A stretch of DNA of 64,000 nucleotides from Colletotrichum lupini (taxonomy: Eukaryota; Ascomycota; Sordariomycetes; Glomerellales; Glomerellaceae): contig NC_064682.1 of NCBI RefSeq assembly GCF_023278565.1, positions 3,162,001 through 3,226,000 of the forward strand, written 5' to 3'. Below are positions 1 through 10,469 of this stretch, piece by piece; the first letter of the stretch is position 1; each line of letters begins with the position of its first letter. The position numbers and the translations under genes are program-made. Below the pieces are notes generated by a model. It was not told where the DNA came from. It saw nothing but the letters and a program-made list of their open reading frames with translations, and searched no databases.

Positions 1-496
1 GGAGTGCATCGGAGCGGAAAACCTGGGGGAATCTTGCTACGCCACGCGCCCGTCTCATCTAAATATCTCTTTTTCTTCTCGGGTTTCTCCTCCTGCAAGC
101 CCTCCCACCTCTCCCTCGTCAAACCCTGCGTGCTCATCTACCTTAACCTCGCTGGCATGTGTCGCTGTCGCGCTCGCTCCGCCAAGTAAACTGGCTGCTT
201 GACATAAGGTCACCATCTCGCTTTCATCTTGCTCAGCCTCCCCCGCCAACCACCTGTTGGTTGAGACAGGCCTGGGCACACGTCTCTCTCTGTCTCTGTC
301 TCTGTCTCGTTTATTTCGTGTCGTCTAGAACTTTTCTCGTCCGGTCACAGACTTCAACGCTGTCTCACTCCGGCACATAACCCCGCCTAATCAAGATCTA
401 ATATCTCACTCACCTTTCCACCTCCCTTCCTTCGACTTGACGACGACTCCTAATTTCTTACCCGCTCAACCACCGCTCACCGGTTCCTCTCACACA
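1..496. other. Upstream region of the F-box gene
   Basis: No gene was recognised here. The stretch is pyrimidine-rich on the plus strand, especially from about position 390 to 490, which is typical of fungal promoters and 5' untranslated regions. It most likely contains the promoter and leader of the F-box gene that starts at 497. The short open frames have no protein-like composition. Confidence 0.5.
287..304. repeat. TCTCTG microsatellite
   Basis: Three perfect tandem copies of TCTCTG followed by a partial fourth, inside the pyrimidine-rich leader upstream of the F-box gene. Simple repeat; no function inferred. Confidence 0.8.
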
Positions 497-1891
497 ATGG
501 CTTCGTCTTTGTCATTACTTGCCCTCCCTGATGAAGTCTTGCTTCAAATTGTCGGCCACCTGACACCGCCGCTCGATGGCCTCGACATTCCATTCCAAGC
601 CTACACCGACCCAGATGGCGTCGTTGTCACGAACCGCGTCGCTCTTTACCGCCTCGCGTTCGTGTGTCGCCGGCTCTCGGACCTGGCAATACCTTTCCTC
701 TACCAGACAGTCTATCTATGGGGTCAGACACGGCTTCAGTCCCTCCTCCAGACTCTGCTCGAACGCCCAGAGCTGGGCGACAACATGCGCATCCTCTCCT
801 ACGTCTCTTGCTTAGGCACCGATCACTATCCGACGGACGTACTCTGCCCGTACAAGCGCACCGAATGGCGCCGCCTCGTAGAAGCCTCGCCCCGATTTCC
901 GGACCGCATCAAGACGTTTGTGCGTGACGCCAAGACAGAGCTCGAATTCGCTCAAATTGTGTTTGCGCTCATCCTCTACTCGTCACCAAACCTACGCACC
1001 CTGCACATGCGCATGCCTTTCGCCGCTGGAGAGTACCAGAAGCTCAAAGCTATTCTCACCCCCGACATCGAAACCGCCGAGGGCTGCCCGCGCGTCCTGA
1101 GCTCCCTCACCCGCGTCATGCTGGAGCCGATGCCGGACTTTCCCGGCGCAAGCTTCTGGCCGCGCCGCGAGTTGCCGTGCCTTTTGCGACTACCCAACCT
1201 GCGCTCCGTCGAGCTCGGTTCAGCCGTGTATCGCCCTGCCGTTCTGGAGCCCGGTGATGGCTGGGGTGACGATGGTAGCTGGAAGAATGTCGAGGAACTC
1301 CGACTTGTTCGGAGCAGCATGTGGGGCCAAGGATGGCACGCAATATGCGCCCTTTGTCCCAATCTCAAGCTCCTCGAGATGGGTCCCAGCGGTGTAGCCG
1401 AACAGCCTGCCGACGGTGAACACAACCTGAATACGGCTTTGTCTCTGGTGGCCGATACCCTCGAGACCTTTTCGTTCGAGGGGATATTGGCGGGCAACTT
1501 TTCGCAACACGTTGGCGGAGACGGCACACTCACGATACTTCCCAAGATGAAGTCGCTGCGCAACGTCAAACTCGACATAGGAATCTTGTACGGGAAGCCG
1601 CAGTGGGTCGAGAAGATTGACATACTCCAGCGACTACCGCCGACGGTGGAGGTTCTGGATTTGGCGGAATTGTGGCATGACATCGAGGTCGACCAGCTAT
1701 CCGCAAAGGAACGCGCAGTCTACGAAAAGGGCCTGCAGGACGCTTTGTATAAACTTGTTTTCGAAAGCAAGGCCATCTTGCCCAAGTTGAAGGAGGTGAC
1801 TTTCCGCCCGAATCCTTTTTACGATCCACTACCGATCCCGGAGACTCTGAAGGCCATCAAGTCGGATGTCGAATTCAAGCTCGTCTACTAG
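497..1891 (+). CDS. F-box domain protein
   Basis: A single exon encodes 464 residues. The N-terminus (roughly residues 6-60) has an F-box-like pattern: a leucine-rich segment reading LALPDEVLLQIVGHL, then a second helix with VALYRLAFVCRRLSDLAIPFLYQ. The rest contains leucine-spaced segments resembling degenerate leucine-rich repeats (for example NLRSVELGS, NVEELRLV, NLKLLEMG). In this family the F-box binds Skp1 and the C-terminal part presents a substrate to an SCF ubiquitin ligase; the substrate here is unknown. The ATG at 497 was chosen because it is the first ATG of the frame and directly precedes the F-box. The neighbouring gene is convergent on the minus strand, 235 bp away. Confidence 0.85.
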   Translation: MASSLSLLALPDEVLLQIVGHLTPPLDGLDIPFQAYTDPDGVVVTNRVALYRLAFVCRRLSDLAIPFLYQTVYLWGQTRLQSLLQTLLERPELGDNMRILSYVSCLGTDHYPTDVLCPYKRTEWRRLVEASPRFPDRIKTFVRDAKTELEFAQIVFALILYSSPNLRTLHMRMPFAAGEYQKLKAILTPDIETAEGCPRVLSSLTRVMLEPMPDFPGASFWPRRELPCLLRLPNLRSVELGSAVYRPAVLEPGDGWGDDGSWKNVEELRLVRSSMWGQGWHAICALCPNLKLLEMGPSGVAEQPADGEHNLNTALSLVADTLETFSFEGILAGNFSQHVGGDGTLTILPKMKSLRNVKLDIGILYGKPQWVEKIDILQRLPPTVEVLDLAELWHDIEVDQLSAKERAVYEKGLQDALYKLVFESKAILPKLKEVTFRPNPFYDPLPIPETLKAIKSDVEFKLVY

Positions 1892-2126
1892 TCGTGAGCA
1901 GGAATTGTGTTTTTGTTTAGGGTCAACAGCATGATTGGGAAAACCCGTATTAGCGAGCTCGGAGTCATGGACATGCATTGGGCGGTACATTTGCGAGCAC
2001 ATAGCATTTAGAGCATCTCGACGCAAAACTTAATGAAGCGATGTCTACTCTACCCGGCGCCTACGCCATGGATAACGTGAACCATCAACCCCCTGTCACA
2101 AACTCGGGGAATAACGAGACAGCAAT

Positions 2127-3194
2127 CTAGTACACCGACCACCTCCGACTCCGTCCACCTTCACCAAGATACCCCTTCCCACCACCAACCTCATCCGCAA
2201 ACCTCACCGACCGACGTCGCCCCGTATTCGCCTCCGGTCTACCATGCCCCTTCTTATACTCCCTACAACACTCCCGATCCCCCTCAGGAACCCTCTTCTC
2301 CCGCGTCCAGCTCTCCCGCGAAACATACCGAAACGGCTTCCCCTTATCCAACCTAGGAACCTCAACCTCAACCTCGACCCCGCTCCTCCGCAGCCGCCGA
2401 CGTCCGCGATCCTCGATAAGCCCGCTCACCCGCCGCTGCCCCAACGACTCGTACTTCCGCAGCAACCCGACGTACTTCACCCAGCAATCCGCCAGCACCT
2501 CGGAGCTGAACTTGATATCGTCCGCTTCGAGCGCCATCTCCGCGACGCGTCGAGTCCAGTCACACTCCCGCTGGCGGCCCCGCTGGCGCTCACAGGACCG
2601 CCCGTGCGCGGCATCGTGGCGCCGGCGTTCGCGATCTACTCGCAGCCGCGCTTTTTCGAGTTCGGACTCCGCGTGGAGGAGGATCCCGCCAATGTCGACG
2701 AGTTCAGAGATCGCGAAGCGGAGGTCGGCGGATTCGAGGGCGTGGAAGTCTGGGGTCCGGTCGAAGATGCGGATTGTGCGCCAGCGGGGACGGGGGGAGG
2801 TGTAGGGGTAGTGTGGTGAGTAGGGGTATGTGTGGTCGTTTGTGTAGGAGTGTGAATATGAGTATGCGGCGCGGGAGGTGTGTTGGGGGTAGTAAGAGTG
2901 CCGCGCGGTGGTGGATGATTCGGCGTATTGGTGGTAGTCTGTTGGTTGGCGGCAGTAGGCTGGGCAGCGGTAGAGGATGAGGTTGAGGCTGCAGCAGGCG
3001 TGGGAGGGGCAGGGGCGGGAGTTGGTTGGTGTTGAGAAGCGGTGATAGTATGAGGAGGAGTAGTGTGGAGAGGAGGAGGGGCGGCAGGGACAGCGTGGTG
3101 GTGTTTGGTAGGGGTTTATGTAGAGGGTTGCTGTTGATGTTATGGTTGGGCGGATGTCGCACGACATTGTGTGCGTGTGGACTTTGTAGCACAT
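2127..3194 (-). CDS. Unknown protein with charged helical region
   Basis: A single exon encodes 355 residues if the ATG at 3194 is used; the frame stays open further upstream, so a longer protein is possible. I do not recognise the family. The N-terminal half is low-complexity, rich in Tyr, Ser, Pro and His. Residues around 170-290 form a highly charged, probably helical segment with alternating Arg/Glu, preceded by a FHALESADLRFAISELVDIG stretch. Near the C-terminus RRSVRFADEV contains an R-x-V-x-F-like motif, which in other proteins can dock protein phosphatase 1; here that is only a resemblance. The gene is convergent with the F-box gene. Confidence 0.55.
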   Translation of the reverse strand: MCYKVHTHTMSCDIRPTITSTATLYINPYQTPPRCPCRPSSSPHYSSSYYHRFSTPTNSRPCPSHACCSLNLILYRCPAYCRQPTDYHQYAESSTTARHSYYPQHTSRAAYSYSHSYTNDHTYPYSPHYPYTSPRPRWRTIRIFDRTPDFHALESADLRFAISELVDIGGILLHAESELEKARLRVDRERRRHDAAHGRSCERQRGRQRECDWTRRVAEMALEADDIKFSSEVLADCWVKYVGLLRKYESLGQRRVSGLIEDRGRRRLRRSGVEVEVEVPRLDKGKPFRYVSRESWTREKRVPEGDRECCREYKKGHGRPEANTGRRRSVRFADEVGGGKGYLGEGGRSRRWSVY

Positions 3195-4554
3195 CGTCGA
3201 GTTTCTTTGATAGGTTGGGGCAGGAGGCTGATATTGATGGTTCTTGGTCTTTGAAGGATGGAGGGGGCTTTCGTCTTCGTGCTGGCGATATGTGTGCGGA
3301 GTATCTTGGATATGATGAGACGTGTATATGCTCGAGAATACGGAGTTGCAGAAGAGCCGGTGGTCAGGAAAGGACATGAAATGATTAACGTCATGGCAGA
3401 AACGGGCATTCAAAGATTTTGTTCCCATTTAATCTCTTACTTCCCTCCATGCGTGGATGAACCATTCTGGGCCCTTCACATTGGTGACAAAGGATATGTG
3501 TTCTGGTAGAACGTTATTCAAGCGGCTTTGAAAGAGTGGTCTTTTACCGCCTCAGTGAAGAAGAGTGAGTGAGAGTGAGGATGAGGGTGAATGCTTCTTT
3601 GTTGGCTTGAACAGTCTACCCTGGTCGTGTTTCTCTGCACCACCCACCCACACCCCTCTTGACAAGAGCTAGGTAGACAAGCCTGTCGGAAGTTGAAACA
3701 TATCTCCAGCCCCATTCCTACCTGGTCGAATTCTCTTTTCGAGGAGAGCTTTGTGGAATCATTCTTTCTTGGAAAATGACGAGGTGCAGTTCTTCTTGAT
3801 GTGCATCTGCGCCGCTTCGCTTGCTGGCATATCTCCGCTACTCCCATGCTATTTTTCCAAAGTTTATTTCCATTCGAACGACCTTCCGTGTGATAGAGTA
3901 TGCTGTGCAGGCGCACAATGGGACTTTGTTTATGCCTCTTTAACAAGAATGCATTTCGCTTTTCCGGTTTACACGTGATATCAAGATGGCCCCAGTAGAA
4001 ACATCAAGACCTCATCCCTGTGAGCTGTACACCATCGCAAGCTCGAAAGTAAGCCACGCCTTGGCTTTCGTCTTAACAATTGGTCATGGGTAGACTATGG
4101 TAGCGCTCACACACACGATGGCATTTGTGTACGTAGACTTCTTGGGTTCGGGCCGTTCCATGATTAGGGTTGGAATCCGAAGACCAACGGCCAAGCCAAA
4201 CCTGCAGATGCAGCCCGATTGTTTGAAGCCTGAGAACCTGGATGTGACCCCCCCCCCCCCCCCTGTTCTTGACTTGGGCGGTTCGGCATTAGTTCAGGGT
4301 CCAAACCAACGGAGCCGGAAAGCATGAACTCGGCTTCCTCTAGAATTAGCCGGAAGACTCAACTGTGAAATGATTTGAGGCGGAGAAAATGTGTATTGTA
4401 AAGAATTTTCATCGCAGTAATTTCTTTCTTGATTAAATTTCTATCTTTGATGACTTGAGGCGTTTTTTCAACACTTCCATTTTCAATCTCTGAATTGGCC
4501 TCATTTATCTCATTCCCCCTTCAATATTGGCAGCCTCCAATATCTCAAACTACG
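3195..4554. other. Intergenic region without recognisable gene
   Basis: About 1.36 kb between two divergent genes. It should hold both promoters. A 142-codon minus-strand frame (3518-3946) lacks domain signals and looks accidental. The only conspicuous structure is the 16-base cytosine run at 4248. Confidence 0.5.
4248..4263. repeat. Poly-C homopolymer
   Basis: Sixteen consecutive cytosines on the plus strand. Such runs are prone to slippage and sequencing error, so the exact length is uncertain. Confidence 0.85.
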
Positions 4555-5365
4555 ATGCCCCCGACAAGCCGAAAACCAGGGGCAAAACTCCCCAGACCTC
4601 GCCAAACTACCAGAAGCCTCCCTGGCCAAATCATGTGGCTCCCACCCCAGCATCAAATACCCGCCGGCATCGACCCCAACCTACAAGAAGGAGCATATAA
4701 CCACCCCGTGGTCATCATGTCTAGAATTCCTTCACCCGAAGGCCTCGTTCAGATATTCATGGTGCGTTTCACTCATCCTAAACTAGGTACTCCGGATTGC
4801 ATGCTCACCTTCCCTATAGATCACCTCCATGGGCTCCCGCGGCATCGCCCAAGCCCACAGGCCAGACTGGGCCCACTGGCTTAAATACGTGCCCATCAAG
4901 CCAGCACAACACCCGGAAATGCCCGACACCCAGCTGTGCTTCCCCGAAAACTGTCTTCCGCTGGCGAAGAATTCGTATGTGAATATTCGGCAGTGGCACT
5001 CTGTGCACCTGGAGGCGTTGCGGCCGTATCGACTGAGCGGCGGTGAGCCTCCTATTCTTGGAGGAGCTTCGTTTAAGAGCTTGAAGGAGGTTGCTGCATT
5101 TGTTGATCTCCATGATCCGAACACCTCGAAGAGATTGAAGGAGGCTTCTTCATTCGAGGATCTTCACGATCAGACGAAGAGATCAAAAATATTGAAGGAG
5201 TCTGAGAGTCGCGATGGTTCTGGCCCTCTGCCGGAGATGGAAGACTTGGAAGTTGATCTTTGGGAGACTGAGCAGTCTGATGTATACATCAGCTTAGCTG
5301 GCCTGATGTTGCTTGTACTTCTTGCAGCGGTCTTTCTTCACCTGTATATCAAATCGAAGGCATGA
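4555..5365 (+). CDS. Tail-anchored membrane protein with internal repeats
   Basis: Two exons, 4555-4761 and 4820-5365, give 250 residues; the 58-bp intron begins GTGCGT and ends CTATAG, and joining restores one frame. I do not recognise the family, although the phrase HPVVIMSR followed by VQIFMITSMGSRG looks like a conserved soluble domain (residues about 45-130). Residues about 150-200 carry a duplicated unit containing LKE, F.DLHD and K/R-rich residues. The C-terminus has one hydrophobic helix of about 20 residues (starting DVYISLAGLM) followed by a short basic tail, the arrangement of a tail-anchored protein with its domain facing the cytosol. The start codon is the first ATG in the frame. 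Role unknown. Confidence 0.7.
5068..5205 (+). repeat. In-frame duplication within tail-anchored protein gene
   Basis: Two adjacent, diverged copies of about 66 bp encode a unit of the form SLKE-F-DLHD-TSKRLKE, with a partial third LKE at the end. The DLHD core is kept in both copies, so the duplication is translated and may be under constraint. Confidence 0.6.
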
Positions 5366-6703
5366 TCGATGGTTGAGCTCAGATGGACCTATGGTTCAAC
5401 AGCTTTATCGTGCCTTGGTTGCCTTCAACTGAGTCATTATCATCTGTAAATTAGACTGAATCCCATGCATACTCTCGAAGAGATGATGACTTTAGAGTCT
5501 GATCTTGAACCTCAAAGATGACACCCATCCGCCGAATATAGACTTGGCTCGATGAGGCTGAGATGTGACAGGTAAAACAGACCCAAGTTTCGTTCGGATT
5601 GAGGCTAAAAGATCCAGACCTTTTGGAACCTCAGCAAAAGGGTAACTATATCCGGTGAAGTCCTCGTCTTCGGCAGCTCAACATCGTCTTATCTTCTAAT
5701 AGCACATCCAATCCAGCGAATGTATCTCATGGGACAAAATCCCGGATGAGCAATGTTTCGACAATCAGGTGTTTTCAAAATATTGGACCATTTTGAGAGA
5801 CAGACTGCGTGTCTTTGACGCCGATGCAATCTGGCCTAGTCTTACAAAAGCTGCCAGAGAATAGACAATATACCTATCATGTTCTAGAAACCCCCAAGAC
5901 ACCGGGCAGCATAGCTATTGTGCCGACTATCCATTTGCTTCAACTGAGTCGCAGAGGCCAGGCCTCCATCACGACAAGTCCTTCGTTCGGGCTTCAAACC
6001 TAACCATGTTCGGCGTTCAAAATGGCGTGGCAACTCGAACCAAGCATTCGGAACTCCGAACCTGCTCAATGCAGTCCAACAGCGACCCAAAACGTGATTC
6101 CTACGGCGCACCAGAGACATGTCTCTGTTTCTCAAAACGCAGATAAGGCGGAGGTAAGAAAAAAAGGACCCTCGCAAACGTCCATCATCCCCTTTTACGA
6201 ATTCGACCAGAGGAATCGCTTCATCACACGCGCCGCATCACACACGTCGCATCACCACTTTGCCGAACCGTTGGCGAGAAACCACTTTAGCGCCGCTCCG
6301 CAATCGTATCTGAACGGCAATTGCTGCACTACGCGGCGCTACGCAGCCGTTAACGTACACACTCGCGCAAACGATGGTCCGCGGGCTGTTCCCCTTTCGG
6401 CCTCAAGTGAGACATCGCACTCGCAGCTCTCGCACTCGCCTAGCTAGGCGGCTCCGCTGTGAACGTGGGCGAGACAGATGCGTCACTCGCATGTGTGTTC
6501 TCAGTTCTTGTGGTGTACGAGATATCGAGAGACTCTCCCGGAGCATGCCATTGGCCGGGATCAGGATGTTGTTGTAGAAATAAGGGGTTGGGAGACGTGC
6601 CGGGCCAGCCTACAAAAAGGGGGGTCCTCATCTCCAGCTGATGATTACTTCGGCAGACGACACTCAGATTACCTATCAAACAACTTTTGATCTCACAGCC
6701 ATC
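5366..6703. other. Intergenic region without recognisable gene
   Basis: About 1.34 kb. A 141-codon plus-strand frame (6022-6447) has no domain signal and its composition does not resemble the neighbouring genes. The right end should contain the promoter of the gene starting at 6704. Confidence 0.45.
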
Positions 6704-7470
6704 ATGACGGAATACAAGCTCAACATCAAAATTGACCAGAACATGGTTAAGAAGTTCAAGGCCGGCGGTCTTAGATTATGCCTTGGCTTCGGCTTCGACA
6801 CGACTGCGCGGCCTGGGTCTACCAAGTTCAACGTCATCGGGTACTCTTCAGGTATGAACTTGAATGGAAACTCTCCTTCATACCTAGGTTGAAGTTCGAC
6901 TAATATGATGCAATAGTCTGCGCTCGAAACTTGACTGTGTCATGGGTCGACGATTACTCCATTGCAGGAACAATGAGCGCCTTCTCAAGCGGAGGTGCGT
7001 TTCCATTTCTGTGATAATAGCCCATCTAGAACTGTTCAAGACCATTTCATAACGGCAATCCCAAACAAACAGTCAAATTCGACGTCGCAACAACCCAACA
7101 GCCCATCACGTTTGGCGAATCATGGACCCTCCCACCAGACTGGACCGACGGCGTCATCACCATGGACGAAACCGCCCCCTCCAACGGCTTCCTCTTCAAG
7201 AACCTCGCCTCTTCCGCATCGGCAGTCATCTACAAGACCGTAAACGGAGTCGAGGCCCCCGTCCACGTCAGCCAGTTCGGCCCGCTCCCGCCCGGCTCCG
7301 AGACGCTGACGCCCAAGCCGCTGGCGGCCGTGTGGTTCCAGCCGTCGGCGGAAACAGGCGCCATGGTAGACAAGATTCACGATTCTTCGCTCAAGGTTCT
7401 TGATTTTGAGGATGTCACGTCGCATGAGATTGAGTATGGCCCTTCTGGGTCGTGGACTGTTGTTGATTAA
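6704..7470 (+). CDS. Unknown soluble protein, probably beta-rich
   Basis: Three exons, 6704-6851, 6917-6994 and 7073-7470, give 207 residues. Both introns (65 and 78 bp) are GT-AG and in phase 1. No signal peptide or membrane segment is visible. The sequence alternates polar and hydrophobic residues (for example FNVIGYSS, NLTVSWVDDYSI, VIYKTVNG), which suggests a beta-rich fold. I have seen fungal proteins of similar build annotated only as hypothetical, and I cannot name a function. The gene ends 303 bp before the left LTR of the copia element, so it borders a repeat block; its own base composition is normal and unmutated. Confidence 0.7.
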
Positions 7471-7773
7471 GGTAGTGATTATCGGTGGCTGGGATGGGTG
7501 TTGTCAAACATAGCGTGCTTGAGATGGGATGCCAATACCCCAAATAAACAGACTTCAGATGAACGTACTCATTCTTGGCGTGCAAGAGACTATCGACTGT
7601 GGACATGTATGCCGAATTCCGACCGTCCTTGTGAGACCGTTTTCTTTTGCTCTTGTATGTACAACGAGCCATTATTCCCGATTATGTCTTCCTCTTTCCC
7701 AAATCCATAGTTAATTACATGATTTTATAATCAACCTCCTTATTGAGTTGAATGTGTTAGCGGCCAGTGCTAA
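7471..7773. other. Gap between gene and left LTR
   Basis: The 303 bp hold the 3' end of the preceding gene. They keep normal CpA and TpG content, so the RIP signature starts sharply at the element. The last five bases (7769-7773, GCTAA) are the left target-site duplication. Confidence 0.6.
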
Positions 7774-7978
7774 TGTCGGATTAGAAGTCTAATTCGACCG
7801 CGGCATACAGCCGACTGCGCAGGGGCCAATTAGGGGCCCTATTTACGATTATTATAGCTAGCCTAACCTATAGTTAGAACCTCCTTTTTATACCTACTAC
7901 GCAGATATTTATATAGTTTAATTAATCTCTTCGTTAACTACGGTTCGAACTAATTACCCTATAATAGGAATATTAATA
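7774..7978 (+). repeat. Left LTR of copia element
   Basis: A 205-bp repeat starting TGTCGG and ending AATA. Aligned by eye to the right LTR there are about 23 differences, all transitions, which is expected from RIP rather than ordinary drift. Confidence 0.9.
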
Positions 7979-10469
7979 CTAATTAGTAATTAAATTTTAT
8001 TATTATAGATCGGTAAGGTATCTCGCTATATAAAAGAGACGACCTCTTAATACCGCACGGGATAGGAGATTCGTATTAATTAACCTTATAGAAATAGATA
8101 AAAAAGGAGGCGATTCTTAAATACCGCACGGAATTAAGTAATTATAGCCCTTTACTACTTATAAAAAGTCGACGTTTACTACGTTAAACTACGTTAATTA
8201 ATAGAACTGCTTAAGTAACTAGCCTTTTACCGTCGCCCCGAGCAGCTTTTTTACTAAACGATTTTTCTACAGCCGGCCCGCGATTAGAAATTAACTAGTT
8301 AAATTAGTAAAAATATAGTATAAAAGAGTACTGCGCGATTAAAAAAGGGGATCTTTAAACGTAAATATTCTTATTTAATAGCGAAGGTAACCTTATAGGA
8401 GTTATTAAGCTAAGAGATCTATAGTATATAAGAAAGTCTACTACTACGAGGATCTTATAAGTATAACCTTAAGCCTACGATCTAAATAACCTCCTCATAA
8501 CTCCCTTAACTACCCCCCGGGTATTACTTAAGAATATAATATAGGGGACGGTTTAACGAAAGAGGAGGGGATTTAGAAGTCCTAACGGTATCGAGCTAAG
8601 AGTATTATAGATCTCGGAAATTAACTAAAGAAGCTATTTAGAAATTATAAAAAGCACGAGGCTTAGGAGGCTAGAAGTATACGGGATAGCGGAAATTAGT
8701 AACTAGTAAAGATCCCGAGACTAATTACTATATCTTTTTATAGTAATATAAACGTCTACCGCTATTATTATTAAAAAGAACTACTAAAACCTACCCTTTT
8801 TTACTAAACAAAAAGGAGGATCTTAGTAAGTATAATAGCTAGTAATCTAAAAAGGTAATAGTAATTACTAAAAATAATAAAAACGAGAGTAATAGTAAGA
8901 TAGTAAGAAGAAGCGGGAATCTCCTAGACCTTAATAAATTTATTAAGTAATAAAAGCACGGATTTATTACGACCCGCGCGCGGATTAAATATATCCTTAT
9001 TAAAATTAAACACGCTAATAATTACTAATATAAATATAAGCTAAAGCACGACCCTTAGCGAGTTAGGGTAAAGAAAGAGAGGACGAAACCCGATCCTGGA
9101 TAGAATCCTAATCCCTTATAAATAAGTAAATATTAACCCGGACTATTAAGGGACGTGGATATATAGAATCGCAAATTAGCCTAATAGTAAGCAAATTAAC
9201 GTAGTATTAATCTATTTAACTAAGGTTTATAAGAAAAAGGGGCTATAGGGGTAACCCCTATTCTACGAGATTATAAATAACCTTAGCTACTAACTAAACG
9301 AATAGTTCGCGAGCGTAAACCTAAGAATTATAAAAGTAGTTAATAAATTCCTTTATGGGCGAGGGGTATTACTAGCGTAATTATAATCGTAGGAGCTATA
9401 TAAAATACTAGTAGCGATAATTATAAAAGAGGAATTCGTATTATAGAACTAGGCCTAGGTCGATAGAGCGTATAATCGCTTTAACGAATTTAGAAAAAAG
9501 GTAAACGACCTAGATTTCCTCCTTATAATTACTAACAGAAATCTATCGTTATAAAAGGATATACCGGGGCAAAATATAGTACTAGAAGTACGATAATTAA
9601 TAATTCTACCTATTTTAATCTATAACTCGTTACTATTACTAACGCGAAATTCGGCGCTAATTAACTAATAAAAAAAGAAATAAACGACCCGAAGTTACTA
9701 ATAGTACGCAGCGACGCAGGGATCGTATATAAATACTAAAAATTTAGCGGTAAATACGAAGCAATTTATAGACTTTAAAAAGATCTTCCTAAAAGAGAAA
9801 TTATATTCTAGGGGGAAGTATAAGGTCTTATAAGAAACCCTAATAATGTTTTATAATTATTATAAAAAAGTCGGAATTAGGGAACACTAGTACTATTTAG
9901 TAATTAATATTATACTTATAAGCAAAGCCTCTAATTACTACTACGAAGTAGTACGTAATCTCGATCGAAACGACTTTCTTAGTATAATTAATATAATCCG
10001 AAGCCGCTTTAAGACTTATAATAAGAACTTAGAGCTCCTATCTAAGCTACGAGCGATTTCTTTTGTATTTATAGCTAGGATAATAGAGGGTAAATCGCAA
10101 GTAAAGATCTTTAAAAAGCTTATTAATCGAATTAATAAGCTAACGAAAACCTAGCTAAATAAGGGAATAAACGAGCGGAAAGTTAGATATCTCTATACCG
10201 CAATCTAGCGTATATTAAAAACAAAAATTACCCTATACTAAGTACTTAAAAACTACGAGACGCTTTACTCGAGGCTAAGATCTAGCTTTAATATTAAAAT
10301 AAAAATACTATGCTAAACCTATCTCTAAGTATACGACGGCCCTTATTAATAATATTAAGTCGATCGAACGTATAATAAAAAAAGAAAAGAGGCTAAATAC
10401 GGTAATCGCTAATAAGGAGGCCCAGATTCGTTAAATAAGTAGAGATTTAACTTATGGGTAAGGTAATAA

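Noticed and set aside
976..1683. 235-codon minus-strand frame
   Set aside because: Lies antisense within the F-box gene, whose frame has clear domain evidence.
3518..3946. Minus-strand frame of 142 codons
   Set aside because: Composition is irregular and no domain or splice partner is visible.
6022..6447. Plus-strand frame of 141 codons
   Set aside because: No recognisable pattern; lies in an otherwise empty interval.
7940..7970. GGTTCGAACTA, resembling a tRNA B box
   Set aside because: Part of the LTR (also in the right LTR) with no matching A box or cloverleaf.
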